From assembly GCF_020165985.1 (NCBI RefSeq), contig NZ_JAIUKZ010000007.1, positions 476,307 to 540,306 on the forward strand: a DNA stretch of 64,000 nucleotides. The letters are read 5' to 3'. The translations under genes were made by a program, and so were the position numbers. Under the pieces are notes generated by a model. It searched no databases and was not told where the DNA came from. It worked only from the letters and a program-made list of their open reading frames with translations. This stretch comes from Bacillus sp. RAR_GA_16. GTDB lineage: Bacteria > Bacillota > Bacilli > Bacillales > Guptibacillaceae. This document shows positions 38,707 to 49,734 of this stretch, in pieces (position 1 is the first letter of the stretch; every line of letters begins with the position of its first letter).

Positions 38707-40833
38707 ATGATTGCGAAGATTAAGCACTTGTTGCAAAATAATCTCCGTAATATCGAACGAATTAAAATGATCAAGTGGTCGCTTTATGGATTGGTAGCGC
38801 TTATTTTGTATTTAACAATGCTTTCCAATGTTATACCAGAGTCACTGAATGTTTCCCTTTATTCTAGAGCCGATCATGATATAGCTTCACCAATCACGAT
38901 TGAAAATAAAACCGCTACAGAAGACGAGCGGTCAAAAGCCGCTCAAATTGATGCAAAATATGTTTACCGTGATCAAGTTTCTCAATCTCAGTTTGATAAA
39001 TTAAATGATTTGTTTTCTGGAATTGAAAAGGTAAAGAAAAATGAACCAGAGAAAAAAACAACACAAGAAAAAGTGTCAGAGCTCAAATCAATCATCTCAG
39101 TTTCAATGTCAGATGAACTTTCAGAGGACACGTTGAAGCCATTAATTGAGGCGGAACCTTCACAAATTAGTTTAATAAAAGAACTCACGTTATCTGAAGT
39201 CATGGAGGTTATGACAGATCGGGTATCAATTGATAATTTAGAGCAATCTAAATCGGATGTTGAAGATCGATTGTCTCTCACATCGCTCCCAACTGACCAA
39301 AAGAAAGCCATGATTACAGTTGCACAGCAAAGTATTGTACCAAATTACTTTCTTGATCCAGAACAAACAGAACAAAGTCGTCAAGAAGCAATTGAAGCCG
39401 TTCAGCCTGTCATGATCCGCGAGGGACAAATCATTGTGGAAGAGGGCGCCATGATTAACCGTGAAGTAATGGAACAGCTTCGGCTTGCTGGTTTACTTGA
39501 TGAAGGATTTGATGCAGTTCCGTATATAGGGTTAGCGCTCCTTGTGTTACTACTTACAGGCTATTTGTATTATTTCTTCCAAGATGTTAAATCTCGTGTG
39601 CGTTCTTCAAATACAAACCTACTTATTCTTGTATTAATCTACTTTAGTACACTTATGGTGCTAAAATTATCAAGCTTATTACAAGGGATAGAGGTTCCTG
39701 GAATAGCTTATATCGTCCCAGCAGCAGTGGGGTCTATGCTGATTAAAATGCTTTTTAACGAACAATTAGCCATTGCTTCAAGTATCCTGTTTGGTGTTTG
39801 TGCTGGCGTGTTTTTTAATGGTGAAATTTCTGGACCGATGAATGCTTCACTTGGATTTTATGTATTAATGAGTTCGCTATCAGGTGTATTTTTCCTCGGT
39901 AAAAGAAATCATCGATCAAATATTCTTAAAGCTGGATTACTTGTTTCACTTATAAACATAGTCGCAGTGGCTATATTATTAATGTTAAAGAACGGACAAT
40001 ACAGTGGCATTGAACTTAGCTATCACTTTGTTTTTGCTTTTTTATCTGGATTTTTATCTTCAATGTTAACGTTAGGATTAATGCCGTTCTTTGAAGCTGG
40101 CTTCCGCATTATTTCGACTACAAGGCTAATTGAGTTATCAAATCCTAATCATCCCTTACTTAGAAAAATACTTGTAGAGACGCCTGGAACATATCATCAT
40201 AGTGTTATGGTTGCCAATTTATCAGAAGCAGCCTGTGAATCCATTGGAGCGAATGGTCTCCTAGCGAGAGTCGGCGCTTATTATCACGATATAGGAAAAA
40301 CAAAACGACCACATTTCTTTATTGAAAACCAAATGAATATGGAAAATCCACATGATAAGATTTCACCACATTTAAGTAAAACAATTATTGTTTCCCATGC
40401 TTCTGATGGAGCAGAGATGCTGAGGAAGCATCGTTTGCCAAAAGAGATTGTCGATATTGCTGAACAGCATCATGGTACAACGCTTCTAAAATACTTTTAT
40501 TACAAAGCAAGTGAACAAGCGAATCAACAGGTTTCAGAGAAGGAATTTCGCTATCCTGGGCCAAGAGCCCAGACTAAGGAAGCAGCCGTTGTAGGGATTG
40601 CTGATTGCATTGAAGCAGCGGTCAGATCGATGACGAAACCAAACCCAGAAACCATTGAATCTCTTGTAAGAAAAATTATTACGGAACGATTAGAAGACGG
40701 TCAATTTGATGAATGTGATTTATCGCTTAAAGAGCTTGATATCATTGCTAAAACGATTCTTGAAACGTTAAACGGTATTTTTCACAGTCGAATCGAATAT
40801 CCGACCGAAATCAAAAAGAAGGTGACTTCATGA
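38707..40833 (+). CDS. pgpH: 7TMR-HD cyclic di-AMP phosphodiesterase PgpH
   Basis: PgpH (YqfF) degrades c-di-AMP, tying it to potassium and osmotic control. An N-terminal membrane helix, a large extracellular 7TMR-HDED domain (residues about 50-260), seven transmembrane helices, and a cytoplasmic HD domain are seen. HD ligands lie in ETPGTYHHSVMVANL, YYHDIGKTKRP and EQHHGT. I use ATG 38707 because GAGGTGAAGG is upstream; a GTG at 38695 is part of that site. The protein has 708 residues. Confidence 0.95.
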   Translation: MIAKIKHLLQNNLRNIERIKMIKWSLYGLVALILYLTMLSNVIPESLNVSLYSRADHDIASPITIENKTATEDERSKAAQIDAKYVYRDQVSQSQFDKLNDLFSGIEKVKKNEPEKKTTQEKVSELKSIISVSMSDELSEDTLKPLIEAEPSQISLIKELTLSEVMEVMTDRVSIDNLEQSKSDVEDRLSLTSLPTDQKKAMITVAQQSIVPNYFLDPEQTEQSRQEAIEAVQPVMIREGQIIVEEGAMINREVMEQLRLAGLLDEGFDAVPYIGLALLVLLLTGYLYYFFQDVKSRVRSSNTNLLILVLIYFSTLMVLKLSSLLQGIEVPGIAYIVPAAVGSMLIKMLFNEQLAIASSILFGVCAGVFFNGEISGPMNASLGFYVLMSSLSGVFFLGKRNHRSNILKAGLLVSLINIVAVAILLMLKNGQYSGIELSYHFVFAFLSGFLSSMLTLGLMPFFEAGFRIISTTRLIELSNPNHPLLRKILVETPGTYHHSVMVANLSEAACESIGANGLLARVGAYYHDIGKTKRPHFFIENQMNMENPHDKISPHLSKTIIVSHASDGAEMLRKHRLPKEIVDIAEQHHGTTLLKYFYYKASEQANQQVSEKEFRYPGPRAQTKEAAVVGIADCIEAAVRSMTKPNPETIESLVRKIITERLEDGQFDECDLSLKELDIIAKTILETLNGIFHSRIEYPTEIKKKVTS

Positions 40834-41303
40834 ATTTAACAATTGATTTTATTGACGAAACAGAAACATTAAAACAAGACCAATTCGAAATGCTTGAAAA
40901 ATTATTGAGTCATGCAGCAAAGGAAGAAGGAGTTGAAGCAGGAAGCGAAGTGTCCATTATGTTTGTAAATAATGAACGGATTACGGAGATTAATCGTGAT
41001 TATCGTGGGAAAGATCAGCCTACTGATGTCATTTCCTTTGCTCTTGATGATGAAGAAGAAGGCGACGATCCAATCGTATTTGATGAACAGATCCCCCACC
41101 TGCTTGGAGAAATTGTCATTTCTGTCCCAAAGATAAAAGAGCAGGCTGCTGATTATGGACATAGCTTTGAACGTGAACTTGGCTTTTTATGTGTTCATGG
41201 GTTCCTCCATTTACTTGGTTATGATCATATGACAGAAGAAGATGAGAAAGAAATGTTCGGTAAACAAAAAGTGCTACTAGAGCAATATGGCCTCACAAGA
41301 TAA
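40830..41303 (+). CDS. ybeY: Endoribonuclease YbeY / rRNA maturation factor
   Basis: A metal-dependent RNase involved in 16S rRNA 3' maturation and ribosome quality control. The zinc motif HGFLHLLGYDH (H3) is intact. The ATG overlaps the pgpH stop by four bases (ATGA). The 157-residue length is standard. Confidence 0.97.
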   Translation: MNLTIDFIDETETLKQDQFEMLEKLLSHAAKEEGVEAGSEVSIMFVNNERITEINRDYRGKDQPTDVISFALDDEEEGDDPIVFDEQIPHLLGEIVISVPKIKEQAADYGHSFERELGFLCVHGFLHLLGYDHMTEEDEKEMFGKQKVLLEQYGLTR

Positions 41304-41676
41304 ACGTTCCCGGATGATCCGTTTTTTACGCAGTTTTTTCTATGCGTCGCAAGGTTTTCGTTACTTAATAAAAAATGAACAAAATTTTCTTTTTCATCTA
41401 CTAGCAGGCACTGTAGTTATAATAGCTGGGATTGTATTGGGTTTATCCGCTATTAAAATGTGTTTATTGCTAACTGTCATCGGTATTATGCTAAGTTTGG
41501 AAGCTCTAAACACAGGCATTGAACGAACGATTGACTTAATTACAGAAGAAGAACACCCTATAGCCAAAGTAGCAAAAGATGTTTCCGCTGCAGCTGTCTT
41601 TCTTTTTGCAATTATTTCAGTTATAATCGGTTTCCTTCTCTTTTTTGAACCGATTACACAGATGTTTCAGTCATAA
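41287..41676 (+). CDS. dgkA: Undecaprenol kinase / diacylglycerol kinase DgkA
   Basis: A small integral membrane kinase with three helices. The family motif NTGIERTIDLI (E in the active site) and the earlier NEQNFLFHL helix are clear. In Bacillus it phosphorylates undecaprenol for cell wall lipid carriers. The ATG at 41287 lies inside ybeY (17-base overlap); ATG 41314 is an alternative, but the longer hydrophilic N-terminus fits relatives. Confidence 0.93.
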   Translation: MASQDKRSRMIRFLRSFFYASQGFRYLIKNEQNFLFHLLAGTVVIIAGIVLGLSAIKMCLLLTVIGIMLSLEALNTGIERTIDLITEEEHPIAKVAKDVSAAAVFLFAIISVIIGFLLFFEPITQMFQS

Positions 41677-42988
<1,312 letters not shown>

Positions 42989-43088
42989 GTGAAATTTTGT
43001 TAAAAATTCCATCACATAAACCGACTTATGTAAGGTCAAGCTAGAGGTAAGAGATAAACTTTTTACAAAATGAAAGGTGGGATCTAAA

Positions 43089-43226
43089 GTGTTAGAGTTT
43101 ACCTGGAAAATATTTTGTGAAACAGGAAACATTGATACTTATCTTCTTTTGAAGGAAATGGAAACACCGATTGATGAAGAAAATGATTCTCTCGCCGAAA
43201 TAGAAGAAGTAACTCGCCTCTCTTGA
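43089..43226 (+). CDS. yqzL: YqzL family small protein
   Basis: A 45-residue frame starting at GTG 43089 with AAAGGTGGGATC upstream: it begins MLEFTWKIFCETGNIDTYLL and ends in an acidic tail. B. subtilis has the small gene yqzL at the same place between era and recO with a very similar TWK..TGNIDTYLL core as I recall it. No function is known. The GTG start, short length and tight packing make it easy to miss. Confidence 0.85.
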   Translation: MLEFTWKIFCETGNIDTYLLLKEMETPIDEENDSLAEIEEVTRLS

Positions 43227-43265
43227 CCTTTTGGAATTGTAACAGGAAACGGTTGGTGAAAGTTC

Positions 43266-44015
43266 TTGTTAAAGAAGGTTGAAGGAATTGTGATTCGAAC
43301 CGTGGATTATGGTGAAACAAATAAAATACTGACGATTTATTCCAGAGAGACGGGTAAGGTTGGCGTCATGGCAAGAGGCGCAAAAAAACCAAAAAGCCGT
43401 CTTTCTGCTGTTTCTCAACTATTTGTCTATGGCCAGTATCTCTATCAGCATACAACTGGATTAGGCGGATTGAACCAGGGAGAAATAATTGACTCATTTC
43501 GTTCCATTCGAAATGATTTATTTCTTACTTCTTATGCAGCATATGCAGCTGAGTTAGTTGATAAATTAACGGAAGAAAGAAAGCCAAATCCCTATTTATT
43601 TGAAATGTTGCATCAAGTTCTTCATGAATTAGATGAAGAGAAAGACCCTGAAGTGATTTTGTTTATATTCGAACTAAAAATGCTTCGAGTTGCAGGAATT
43701 ACTCCTCAGCTAGATCGTTGTGCAAACTGCGGGCTACCTGAAGGGAAATTTCATTTTTCAATCAATGAAGGGGGATTGCTTTGTCATCGTTGCCTTTCAG
43801 TAGACCCTTACCACATACCAATCATGAAGCGAACTGCAGAGCTGCTTCATTTATTCGCTCATATTGATCTAGGCAGGTTGGGGAATATCTCATTAAAAAA
43901 AGAAACGAAGAAAGAAATTAGACAAATCCTTAACCTTTATTTTGATGCTTATTCCGGACTATATTTAAAATCCAAACGATTTTTGGATCAGTTGGATCGG
44001 TTTAATCTTGAGTAA
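43266..44015 (+). CDS. recO: DNA repair protein RecO
   Basis: RecO loads RecA on SSB-coated DNA and anneals strands. The N-terminal OB fold (VEGIVIRTVDYGETNKI, VMARGAKKPKSRLSAVSQ) and the zinc-binding cysteines (CANCG, CHRC) are visible. It starts at TTG 43266 with GGTGAAAG upstream. It has 249 residues. In B. subtilis glyQ and glyS follow; here they do not. Confidence 0.96.
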   Translation: MLKKVEGIVIRTVDYGETNKILTIYSRETGKVGVMARGAKKPKSRLSAVSQLFVYGQYLYQHTTGLGGLNQGEIIDSFRSIRNDLFLTSYAAYAAELVDKLTEERKPNPYLFEMLHQVLHELDEEKDPEVILFIFELKMLRVAGITPQLDRCANCGLPEGKFHFSINEGGLLCHRCLSVDPYHIPIMKRTAELLHLFAHIDLGRLGNISLKKETKKEIRQILNLYFDAYSGLYLKSKRFLDQLDRFNLE

Positions 44016-44019
44016 TTAA

Positions 44020-44047
44020 CCTGCGGAGTTTCACCCGTAGGTTTTTT
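44020..44047 (+). terminator. Terminator after recO
   Basis: CCTGCGG/CCGTAGG (one G-U pair) with AGTTTCAC loop region and TTTTTT tail. It ends the pgpH-recO operon. Confidence 0.85.
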
Positions 44048-44073
44048 ATTTTAGGCGGGCTTAATTATGCCCT

Positions 44074-44095
44074 GTGAAACGAGGGTTTCACTTTT
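44074..44095 (+). other. Second hairpin in the recO-ccpN gap
   Basis: GTGAAAC-GAGG-GTTTCAC, a perfect 7-base stem with a 4-base loop followed by TTTT. A GGGC/GCCC hairpin lies just before it. It may be a back-up terminator. Confidence 0.6.
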
Positions 44096-44160
44096 GAGCT
44101 AATCAATTTTCAATGTTATTTAAGGTAAGGACAAAATGATGTGGGGGACTTTCGTTAAAA

Positions 44161-44169
44161 TGGTATAAT
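44161..44169 (+). promoter_or_regulatory. Extended -10 promoter of ccpN-ppsR
   Basis: TGGTATAAT gives a TG-extended perfect -10 box (TATAAT 44164-44169), 40-50 bases before ccpN. No good -35 box is found at 17 bases, which is acceptable with an extended -10. Confidence 0.6.
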
Positions 44170-44208
44170 CGTATATAATAATGAAAATAAAGTATAACCT
44201 TATTAAAG

Positions 44209-44850
44209 GTGGTGATTTTTATCCAATTAAATAATCGACAGGAAACCATCCTTCAGATCGTAAAAAATGAAGGGCCAATTACAGGCGAGCATATTGCAGA
44301 AAAGCTCAGCTTAACGAGAGCAACGCTGAGACCAGACCTTGCAATTTTAACAATGGCAGGCTATCTTGACGCTAGGCCAAGAGTCGGGTATTTTTATACA
44401 GGTAAAACTGGTTCGCAACTTCTAACGGAGAAGATTAGAAAAATCAAAGTGGATGAGTACAAGTCAATACCTGTTGTCGTTCAAGAGAACGCAAGCGTGT
44501 ATGATGCTATTTGCTCAATGTTCTTAGAAGACGTTGGAACATTGTTTGTAGTAAATGAATTAGCGCATTTAGTAGGTGTTTTATCTAGAAAAGATCTCTT
44601 GAGAGCAGCCCTTGGTAAGCAAAATCTTGAAAGTATTCCAGTAACCATTATTATGACAAGAATGCCGAATATTACTGTATGCCAAAAAGAAGATCTCTTA
44701 ATTGAAGTAGCAAATCAGTTAATTGAGAAACAGATTGATGCATTGCCAATTGTGAAAGAAGTAGAAAACGGTATTGAGGTTGTTGGAAGAATAACGAAAA
44801 CAAATGTTACGCGCGCGCTAGTGGATCTTGCCAAAGATGAAATTATTTAG
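44209..44850 (+). CDS. ccpN: Gluconeogenesis repressor CcpN
   Basis: CcpN represses gapB and pckA under glycolytic growth. An N-terminal helix-turn-helix (EHIAEKLSLTRATLRPDLAIL) precedes two CBS domains (SVYDAICSMFLEDVGTLFVV and NITVCQKEDLLIEVANQLI). It pairs with ppsR as in B. subtilis. The coordinates use GTG 44209 as the first conventional start, but this GTG lies inside the AAAGGTGGTGAT ribosome site, which instead points to an in-frame ATC at 44221; see findings. Confidence 0.93.
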   Translation: MVIFIQLNNRQETILQIVKNEGPITGEHIAEKLSLTRATLRPDLAILTMAGYLDARPRVGYFYTGKTGSQLLTEKIRKIKVDEYKSIPVVVQENASVYDAICSMFLEDVGTLFVVNELAHLVGVLSRKDLLRAALGKQNLESIPVTIIMTRMPNITVCQKEDLLIEVANQLIEKQIDALPIVKEVENGIEVVGRITKTNVTRALVDLAKDEII

Positions 44851-44864
44851 CTTAGGGGGATTAT

Positions 44865-45689
44865 ATGACAAATTCAACGAATCGTGCCATTGTATATGTT
44901 ATTTCTGATTCGGTTGGTGAAACCGCGGAATTGGTTGTTAAGGCAGCCGCAAGTCAATTCGATCCAACCGATTTTGATGTTCGAAGAGTTCCTTATGTTG
45001 AGGATACAGCGACAATTCACGAAGTAATGACGCTTGCGAAGGAAACAAAAGCTATTGTCGCTTTTACACTGGTAGTTCCAGAATTAAGAGAATTTCTTCT
45101 TGATGTGGCAGCAAAGGAAAACATTCAAGCAGTCGATATAGTTGGTCCAATGATAGATCACATGCAGGCTGTTATAGGAAAAAATCCACGGAATGAGCCT
45201 GGGCTTGTACATAAACTTGATGAAGACTATTTTCGTCGAGTAGAGGCGATTGAATTTGCAGTCAAGTACGATGATGGAAGAGACCCACGTGGAATTGCTC
45301 TTGCAGATATCGTACTGGTGGGCGTATCTAGAACTTCTAAGACACCACTATCTCAATATTTGGCCCATAAGAGATTAAAGGTGGCGAATGTTCCAATTGT
45401 TCCAGAAGTGGATCCTCCAGAGGAATTGTTTACCGTTGCAGAAGGAAAATGCTATGCACTCAAGATTAGTCCTGAGAAGTTAAATAACATTCGTAAAGAA
45501 CGACTTATTGCGCTTGGCTTAAATGCAGAAGCCAGCTATGCTAATATGACAAGAATCAAAGATGAGCTGGAATATTTCGATACGATTATTAATAAAATGA
45601 ATTGTCAAGTTATTGATGTATCAAATCGAGCAGTTGAAGAAACAGCAAATTTAATTTTAAGTTTGTACAAAGGGAAACATACATCTTAA
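44865..45689 (+). CDS. ppsR: Pyruvate, water dikinase / PPDK regulatory protein
   Basis: A DUF299 bifunctional ADP-dependent kinase and Pi-dependent phosphorylase (YqfL in B. subtilis) that controls phosphoenolpyruvate synthetase or pyruvate phosphate dikinase. The P-loop-like motif [15 protein letters not shown] and N-terminal [10 protein letters not shown] are diagnostic. In B. subtilis the homologue also affects CcpN activity. It follows ccpN by 14 bases, with GGGGGATT before the ATG. Confidence 0.94.
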   Translation: MTNSTNRAIVYVISDSVGETAELVVKAAASQFDPTDFDVRRVPYVEDTATIHEVMTLAKETKAIVAFTLVVPELREFLLDVAAKENIQAVDIVGPMIDHMQAVIGKNPRNEPGLVHKLDEDYFRRVEAIEFAVKYDDGRDPRGIALADIVLVGVSRTSKTPLSQYLAHKRLKVANVPIVPEVDPPEELFTVAEGKCYALKISPEKLNNIRKERLIALGLNAEASYANMTRIKDELEYFDTIINKMNCQVIDVSNRAVEETANLILSLYKGKHTS

Positions 45690-45708
45690 TTCTAGCTTAT
45701 AATAAATT

Positions 45709-45752
45709 GCCCATCATTGAGAGAAAAATGTTCTTAATGAGGGCGTTTTTTT
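45709..45752 (+). terminator. Terminator after ppsR
   Basis: GCCCATCATT and AATGAGGGC pair with one bulged A, followed by seven T. The remaining 190 bases to yqxD are AT-rich, contain two TATAAT-like boxes (45788, 45818) without clear -35 boxes, and hold no reading frame. Confidence 0.75.
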
Positions 45753-45943
45753 ATTGTTTTTATCTGTTCAATTTAATATTTTTAGTATATAATCAAATAT
45801 TGTCAATAAAATTTGTCTATAATCATTAAAGAAGGCTTTCAGAAGAATACAATAGTAACTTAAACAGTTCGATCTAAAATTCTGAAAGTTAAAACATAAA
45901 TTTCAAAAGAAGGATAACTCAGGGAGATGTAGAATAGAGAATT

Positions 45944-46435
45944 ATGACGAAAAAGAAACTGACGCTTTTTGTCGATGCGGATGCATGTCCAGTTTTGATT
46001 AAAGAAGAAATCATGTCTTTTCAAAAAGCCCTTTTAAATGCTGAAACGATTTTTGTTGCGTCATATGCTCATATGAGCACAACGTTCCGTGAAGCGACGT
46101 GGGTTATGGTAGACTCTGAAAAAGAAGAAGCGGATCTCTATATTCATCGCCATGCTAAAAAAGGGGATATAGCAATAACTCAAGATTATGGTCTTGCAAG
46201 TTTGCTTCTTCCAAAAGGTGTTTTTGTTGTTTCTCCTAGAGGGAAACAGTATACAGAAGAGAACATCTCGACTCTTTTACATACACGGTATTTAGCATCT
46301 AAAAGTAGAAGAGCTGGTAAGCATACAAAAGGTCCTCGCAAGTTTACTGGTGATGATCGGGCACATTTTCGAGAATCCTTGATTAAAATTTTGTCGAATT
46401 ATGAAGGAGATTATTTTTATTTGTCGAAATTATAA
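45944..46435 (+). CDS. yqxD: UPF0178 family protein YqxD
   Basis: A 163-residue protein of the YaiI/YqxD family with a predicted PIN-like nuclease fold: DADACPV at the N-terminus, then ADLYIHRHAKKGDIAITQDYGLA, where the aspartates could bind metal. The role is unknown. The ribosome site (AGAGAATT) is weak. It is the first gene of the dnaG-sigA macromolecular synthesis group, 18 bases before dnaG. Confidence 0.9.
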   Translation: MTKKKLTLFVDADACPVLIKEEIMSFQKALLNAETIFVASYAHMSTTFREATWVMVDSEKEEADLYIHRHAKKGDIAITQDYGLASLLLPKGVFVVSPRGKQYTEENISTLLHTRYLASKSRRAGKHTKGPRKFTGDDRAHFRESLIKILSNYEGDYFYLSKL

Positions 46436-46453
46436 AATCTGTTGGTGATAAAC

Positions 46454-48274
46454 ATGAGTGGCAGAATTCCAGAAGAAAAAATTGAGGCGATTCGCCGTTC
46501 GACAGATATCGTCGATGTCATTAGCGATTATGTTCAACTGAAAAAGCAAGGGAGAAATTTCTTTGGCCTTTGTCCTTTTCACGGTGAAAGTACTCCTTCC
46601 TTTTCAGTAGCGCCTGATAAACAAATATACCATTGTTTTGGATGTGGTGCTGGTGGTAACGCTTTTTCATTTCTAATGGAAATCGAAGGGTATAATTTTA
46701 TAGAGGCTGTTCAAACTTTAGGTCAAAAATCTGGTATTGATTTACCTGAAGTACAGGAGAATCAGAGCGGTAATGCAAAAGCGACTTCAGAAAATGAGGT
46801 AATCTACAAAGCCCATGATTTCCTGGCGAAACTATATAATCACTGCATGGTTAAAACACCCGATGGCGAACAAGCTCGGACTTATCTTAATGAAAGAGGA
46901 TTTTCAAAAGAGATGATTGAAACATTTCAGTTAGGCTTTGCACCTGACTCATGGGATTATGCAACATCTTATTTAGAAAAAAGAAACTATCCTCTTTCGA
47001 AGGTAGCTGACGCAGGTTTACTATCTAAAAGGGAATTTGATGGAAAATATTTTGATCGCTTTCGAAATCGAATTATGTTTCCAATCTGGGATCCAAAAGG
47101 TAGACCTGTTGCTTTTGGAGGAAGAATCATAGGTGAAGGCGAACCGAAATATTTAAATAGTCCAGAGACTAAGCTTTTTCAAAAAGGAAAGTTTCTCTAT
47201 GGTTTTCATTTAACACGTTCAGCCATTCGTTTAAAAGACCAGGCCATCCTACTCGAAGGCTATGTCGATGTGATTACAGCATACGGAAATGGGGTACAAA
47301 ACGTTGTAGCAAGTCTTGGTACAGCATTAACAAAAGATCAAGCAAAGCTGTTGCGAAGACAAACGGAATCGGTAGTGATTTGCTACGATTCAGATAAAGC
47401 GGGAATAAGCGCTGCAACAAGAGCCGCAGATGAGTTAATGGAAGCAGGTTGTTACGTTAGAATCGCCAAAATGCCAGGTGGACTAGATCCCGATGACTAT
47501 ATCCGAACATACGGTGCAGAACGGTTTGAAAAGGATGTAATAGGGGCAGCGTCAACAGTAATGGCTTTCAAAATGGAGGTTTTTCGATCAGGAAAAAACC
47601 TATCGGATGAAGGAGAACGAATCCGCTATATCGAAGAAGTACTTAAAGAAATTAGCGGTCTTCCTAATGCTGTTGAACGAGATCATTATTTGCGGCAGCT
47701 ATCGGATGAGTTCTCACTTTCGCTCGATGCTTTAAAGCAGCAGGTTTCCCAGTTTTTTAAAGAGGGGATTAAAAATAAGGATAATGCTCCTCCGAAAAGG
47801 GATAATAATGCTAGGAAAAATTTCTACGTTAAGAAAAAACTCTTGCCAGCTTTCCAGAATGCAGAACGTATACTACTTGCTTATATGATGCGCGATCTGG
47901 AAGTGGCAGAAAAAGTACAGGAAGAGGTTGGCGGTTCGTTTAATATTGACGAGCATAGCGCGATCGCTGCATATCTGTATAGCTTTTATGCTAACGGCCA
48001 TGAAGCTGACGTCAGTCAATTCATGGAGCAGCTGACTGATCCTAACCTTGTCAAAATTGCTTCTGAACTGGCCATGATGGATTTAAATAATGACGTGTCG
48101 GATAAAGAATTACGTGATTATATTCGACAGGTGTTAAATTATCCAGAATGGATAAAGATAGAAGAGAGAGAAAAAGAAAAAAAAGAAGCGGAAATGAAGC
48201 AAGACTTTGTCCAGGCAGCTAAGATCGCTATGGAAATTCTTGAAATGAAAAAGAATTTAAAAAATTCATTTTAA
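46454..48274 (+). CDS. dnaG: DNA primase
   Basis: DnaG makes RNA primers at the replication fork. The N-terminal zinc finger is CPFHGEST with HCFGCG; the TOPRIM core carries LLEGYVDVI and CYDSDKAG; the C-terminal helicase-binding domain follows. I use ATG 46454 with TTGGTGAT upstream; a TTG four codons earlier is part of that site. It has 606 residues. Confidence 0.97.
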   Translation: MSGRIPEEKIEAIRRSTDIVDVISDYVQLKKQGRNFFGLCPFHGESTPSFSVAPDKQIYHCFGCGAGGNAFSFLMEIEGYNFIEAVQTLGQKSGIDLPEVQENQSGNAKATSENEVIYKAHDFLAKLYNHCMVKTPDGEQARTYLNERGFSKEMIETFQLGFAPDSWDYATSYLEKRNYPLSKVADAGLLSKREFDGKYFDRFRNRIMFPIWDPKGRPVAFGGRIIGEGEPKYLNSPETKLFQKGKFLYGFHLTRSAIRLKDQAILLEGYVDVITAYGNGVQNVVASLGTALTKDQAKLLRRQTESVVICYDSDKAGISAATRAADELMEAGCYVRIAKMPGGLDPDDYIRTYGAERFEKDVIGAASTVMAFKMEVFRSGKNLSDEGERIRYIEEVLKEISGLPNAVERDHYLRQLSDEFSLSLDALKQQVSQFFKEGIKNKDNAPPKRDNNARKNFYVKKKLLPAFQNAERILLAYMMRDLEVAEKVQEEVGGSFNIDEHSAIAAYLYSFYANGHEADVSQFMEQLTDPNLVKIASELAMMDLNNDVSDKELRDYIRQVLNYPEWIKIEEREKEKKEAEMKQDFVQAAKIAMEILEMKKNLKNSF

Positions 48275-48322
48275 GAATGTGACTGATTTTTATTGTTGAG
48301 ATGTATGGAAGGAGGGGATCGA

Positions 48323-49438
48323 ATGGCTGAAAAACCAACTCGCCAGCCGGCGGAAGGTGAATTAACCATCGATCAAGTGAAAGAGCAGTTAGTAGAGCTT
48401 GGTAAGAAGACAAGCTTAATTACTTACTCTACGATCGTTGAACGGTTGTCGCCGTTTGAACAGGATTCGGACCAAATGGATGAATTCTTTGAATATCTAG
48501 AGGAACAGGGTGTTGAAGTTATAGAAGACAATTCAGATAACCCTTCACCTCAAGAAGTTGAAAAAGAAGAAGAGTTCGATTTGAATGACTTAAGCGTTCC
48601 TCCGGGTGTCAAAATAAATGACCCGGTTCGAATGTACTTAAAAGAAATTGGTCGCGTTGATCTTCTTTCTGCACAGGAAGAAATCAGCCTTGCACAACGA
48701 ATTGAAGAAGGTGACGAAGAAGCGAAACGGCGCTTAGCTGAAGCCAACCTTCGATTAGTTGTTAGTATTGCAAAACGCTATGTTGGACGCGGTATGCTCT
48801 TCCTTGACCTTATTCAAGAAGGGAATATGGGTCTTATCAAAGCAGTTGAGAAATTTGATTACCGTAAAGGGTATAAATTTAGTACGTACGCAACATGGTG
48901 GATTCGTCAAGCAATTACTCGTGCCATTGCGGACCAGGCAAGAACAATTCGTATTCCGGTTCACATGGTCGAAACAATAAACAAATTAATACGCGTTCAA
49001 CGTCAACTTCTACAGGATCTTGGTCGTGAACCTTCTCCTGAAGAAATTGGTAAAGAAATGGATCTATCGCCGGAAAAAGTCCGTGAAATATTAAAAATTG
49101 CACAAGAGCCAGTTTCATTAGAAACACCGATTGGTGAAGAAGATGATTCTCATCTTGGCGACTTTATAGAAGATCAGGACGCACTTGCTCCATCTGATGC
49201 TGCTGCTTACGAACTACTGAAAGAGCAGCTTGAGGATGTATTAGATACGCTCACTGATCGGGAAGAAAACGTTTTGAGACTTCGGTTCGGACTAGATGAT
49301 GGACGAACAAGAACACTAGAAGAAGTAGGACGTGTTTTTGGTGTTACGCGTGAGCGAATTCGTCAGATCGAAGCGAAAGCTCTACGTAAACTTCGCCATC
49401 CAAGTCGTAGCAAACGATTAAAAGATTTTCTTGAATAA
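48323..49438 (+). CDS. sigA: RNA polymerase housekeeping sigma factor SigA
   Basis: Primary sigma factor, 371 residues. Region 2 shows [34 protein letters not shown] in outline, with the -10 reading helix around [14 protein letters not shown]; region 4 ends in the helix-turn-helix [34 protein letters not shown] precedes ATG 48323; upstream in-frame codons are not used. The terminator follows 11 bases later. Confidence 0.98.
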   Translation: MAEKPTRQPAEGELTIDQVKEQLVELGKKTSLITYSTIVERLSPFEQDSDQMDEFFEYLEEQGVEVIEDNSDNPSPQEVEKEEEFDLNDLSVPPGVKINDPVRMYLKEIGRVDLLSAQEEISLAQRIEEGDEEAKRRLAEANLRLVVSIAKRYVGRGMLFLDLIQEGNMGLIKAVEKFDYRKGYKFSTYATWWIRQAITRAIADQARTIRIPVHMVETINKLIRVQRQLLQDLGREPSPEEIGKEMDLSPEKVREILKIAQEPVSLETPIGEEDDSHLGDFIEDQDALAPSDAAAYELLKEQLEDVLDTLTDREENVLRLRFGLDDGRTRTLEEVGRVFGVTRERIRQIEAKALRKLRHPSRSKRLKDFLE

Positions 49439-49449
49439 GGTGAATGACG

Positions 49450-49485
49450 ACTCTCTGACTGTTTATGCAGTTGGAGAGTTTTTTT
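49450..49485 (+). terminator. Terminator after sigA
   Basis: ACTCTC..ACTG and CAGT..GAGAGT form an interrupted stem with TTTATG loop and seven T. The 215 bases after it up to the next promoter are AT-rich and show no reading frame; TTTGCAA occurs twice in it. Confidence 0.85.
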
Positions 49486-49701
49486 ATGCCCTCTTGTCGC
49501 ATTCCTACTGAGTGCTACGTTAAGCAAAATTTATCATATCGAATGAAAGAATACATTTCTTGTCATTTATTTTACTGACTTTTCTTTCGTTTTGCAAATG
49601 GACCTTTTGGAATTAGAAAACGGCTTTCCTATCAGAGTAAGGGATTTGCAAGGAAGGTGTTAAAAAAATAATACATTTAATTATTTTTATTTTCTAAAAT
49701 G

Positions 49702-49730
49702 TTGAAAAAATGAAACTTAAAAGAGATAAT
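49702..49730 (+). promoter_or_regulatory. Sigma-A promoter of the acyl-CoA dehydrogenase gene
   Basis: TTGAAA at 49702-49707, 17-base spacer, GATAAT at 49725-49730. Each box differs from consensus by one base. The start site would fall near 49737, inside the CcpA site that follows. Confidence 0.8.
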
Positions 49731-49734
49731 GGAA

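Noticed and set aside
44016..44208. T-box leader or remnant of glyQS
   Set aside because: No T-box sequence, no specifier-loop hairpin and no fragment of either synthetase gene could be seen.
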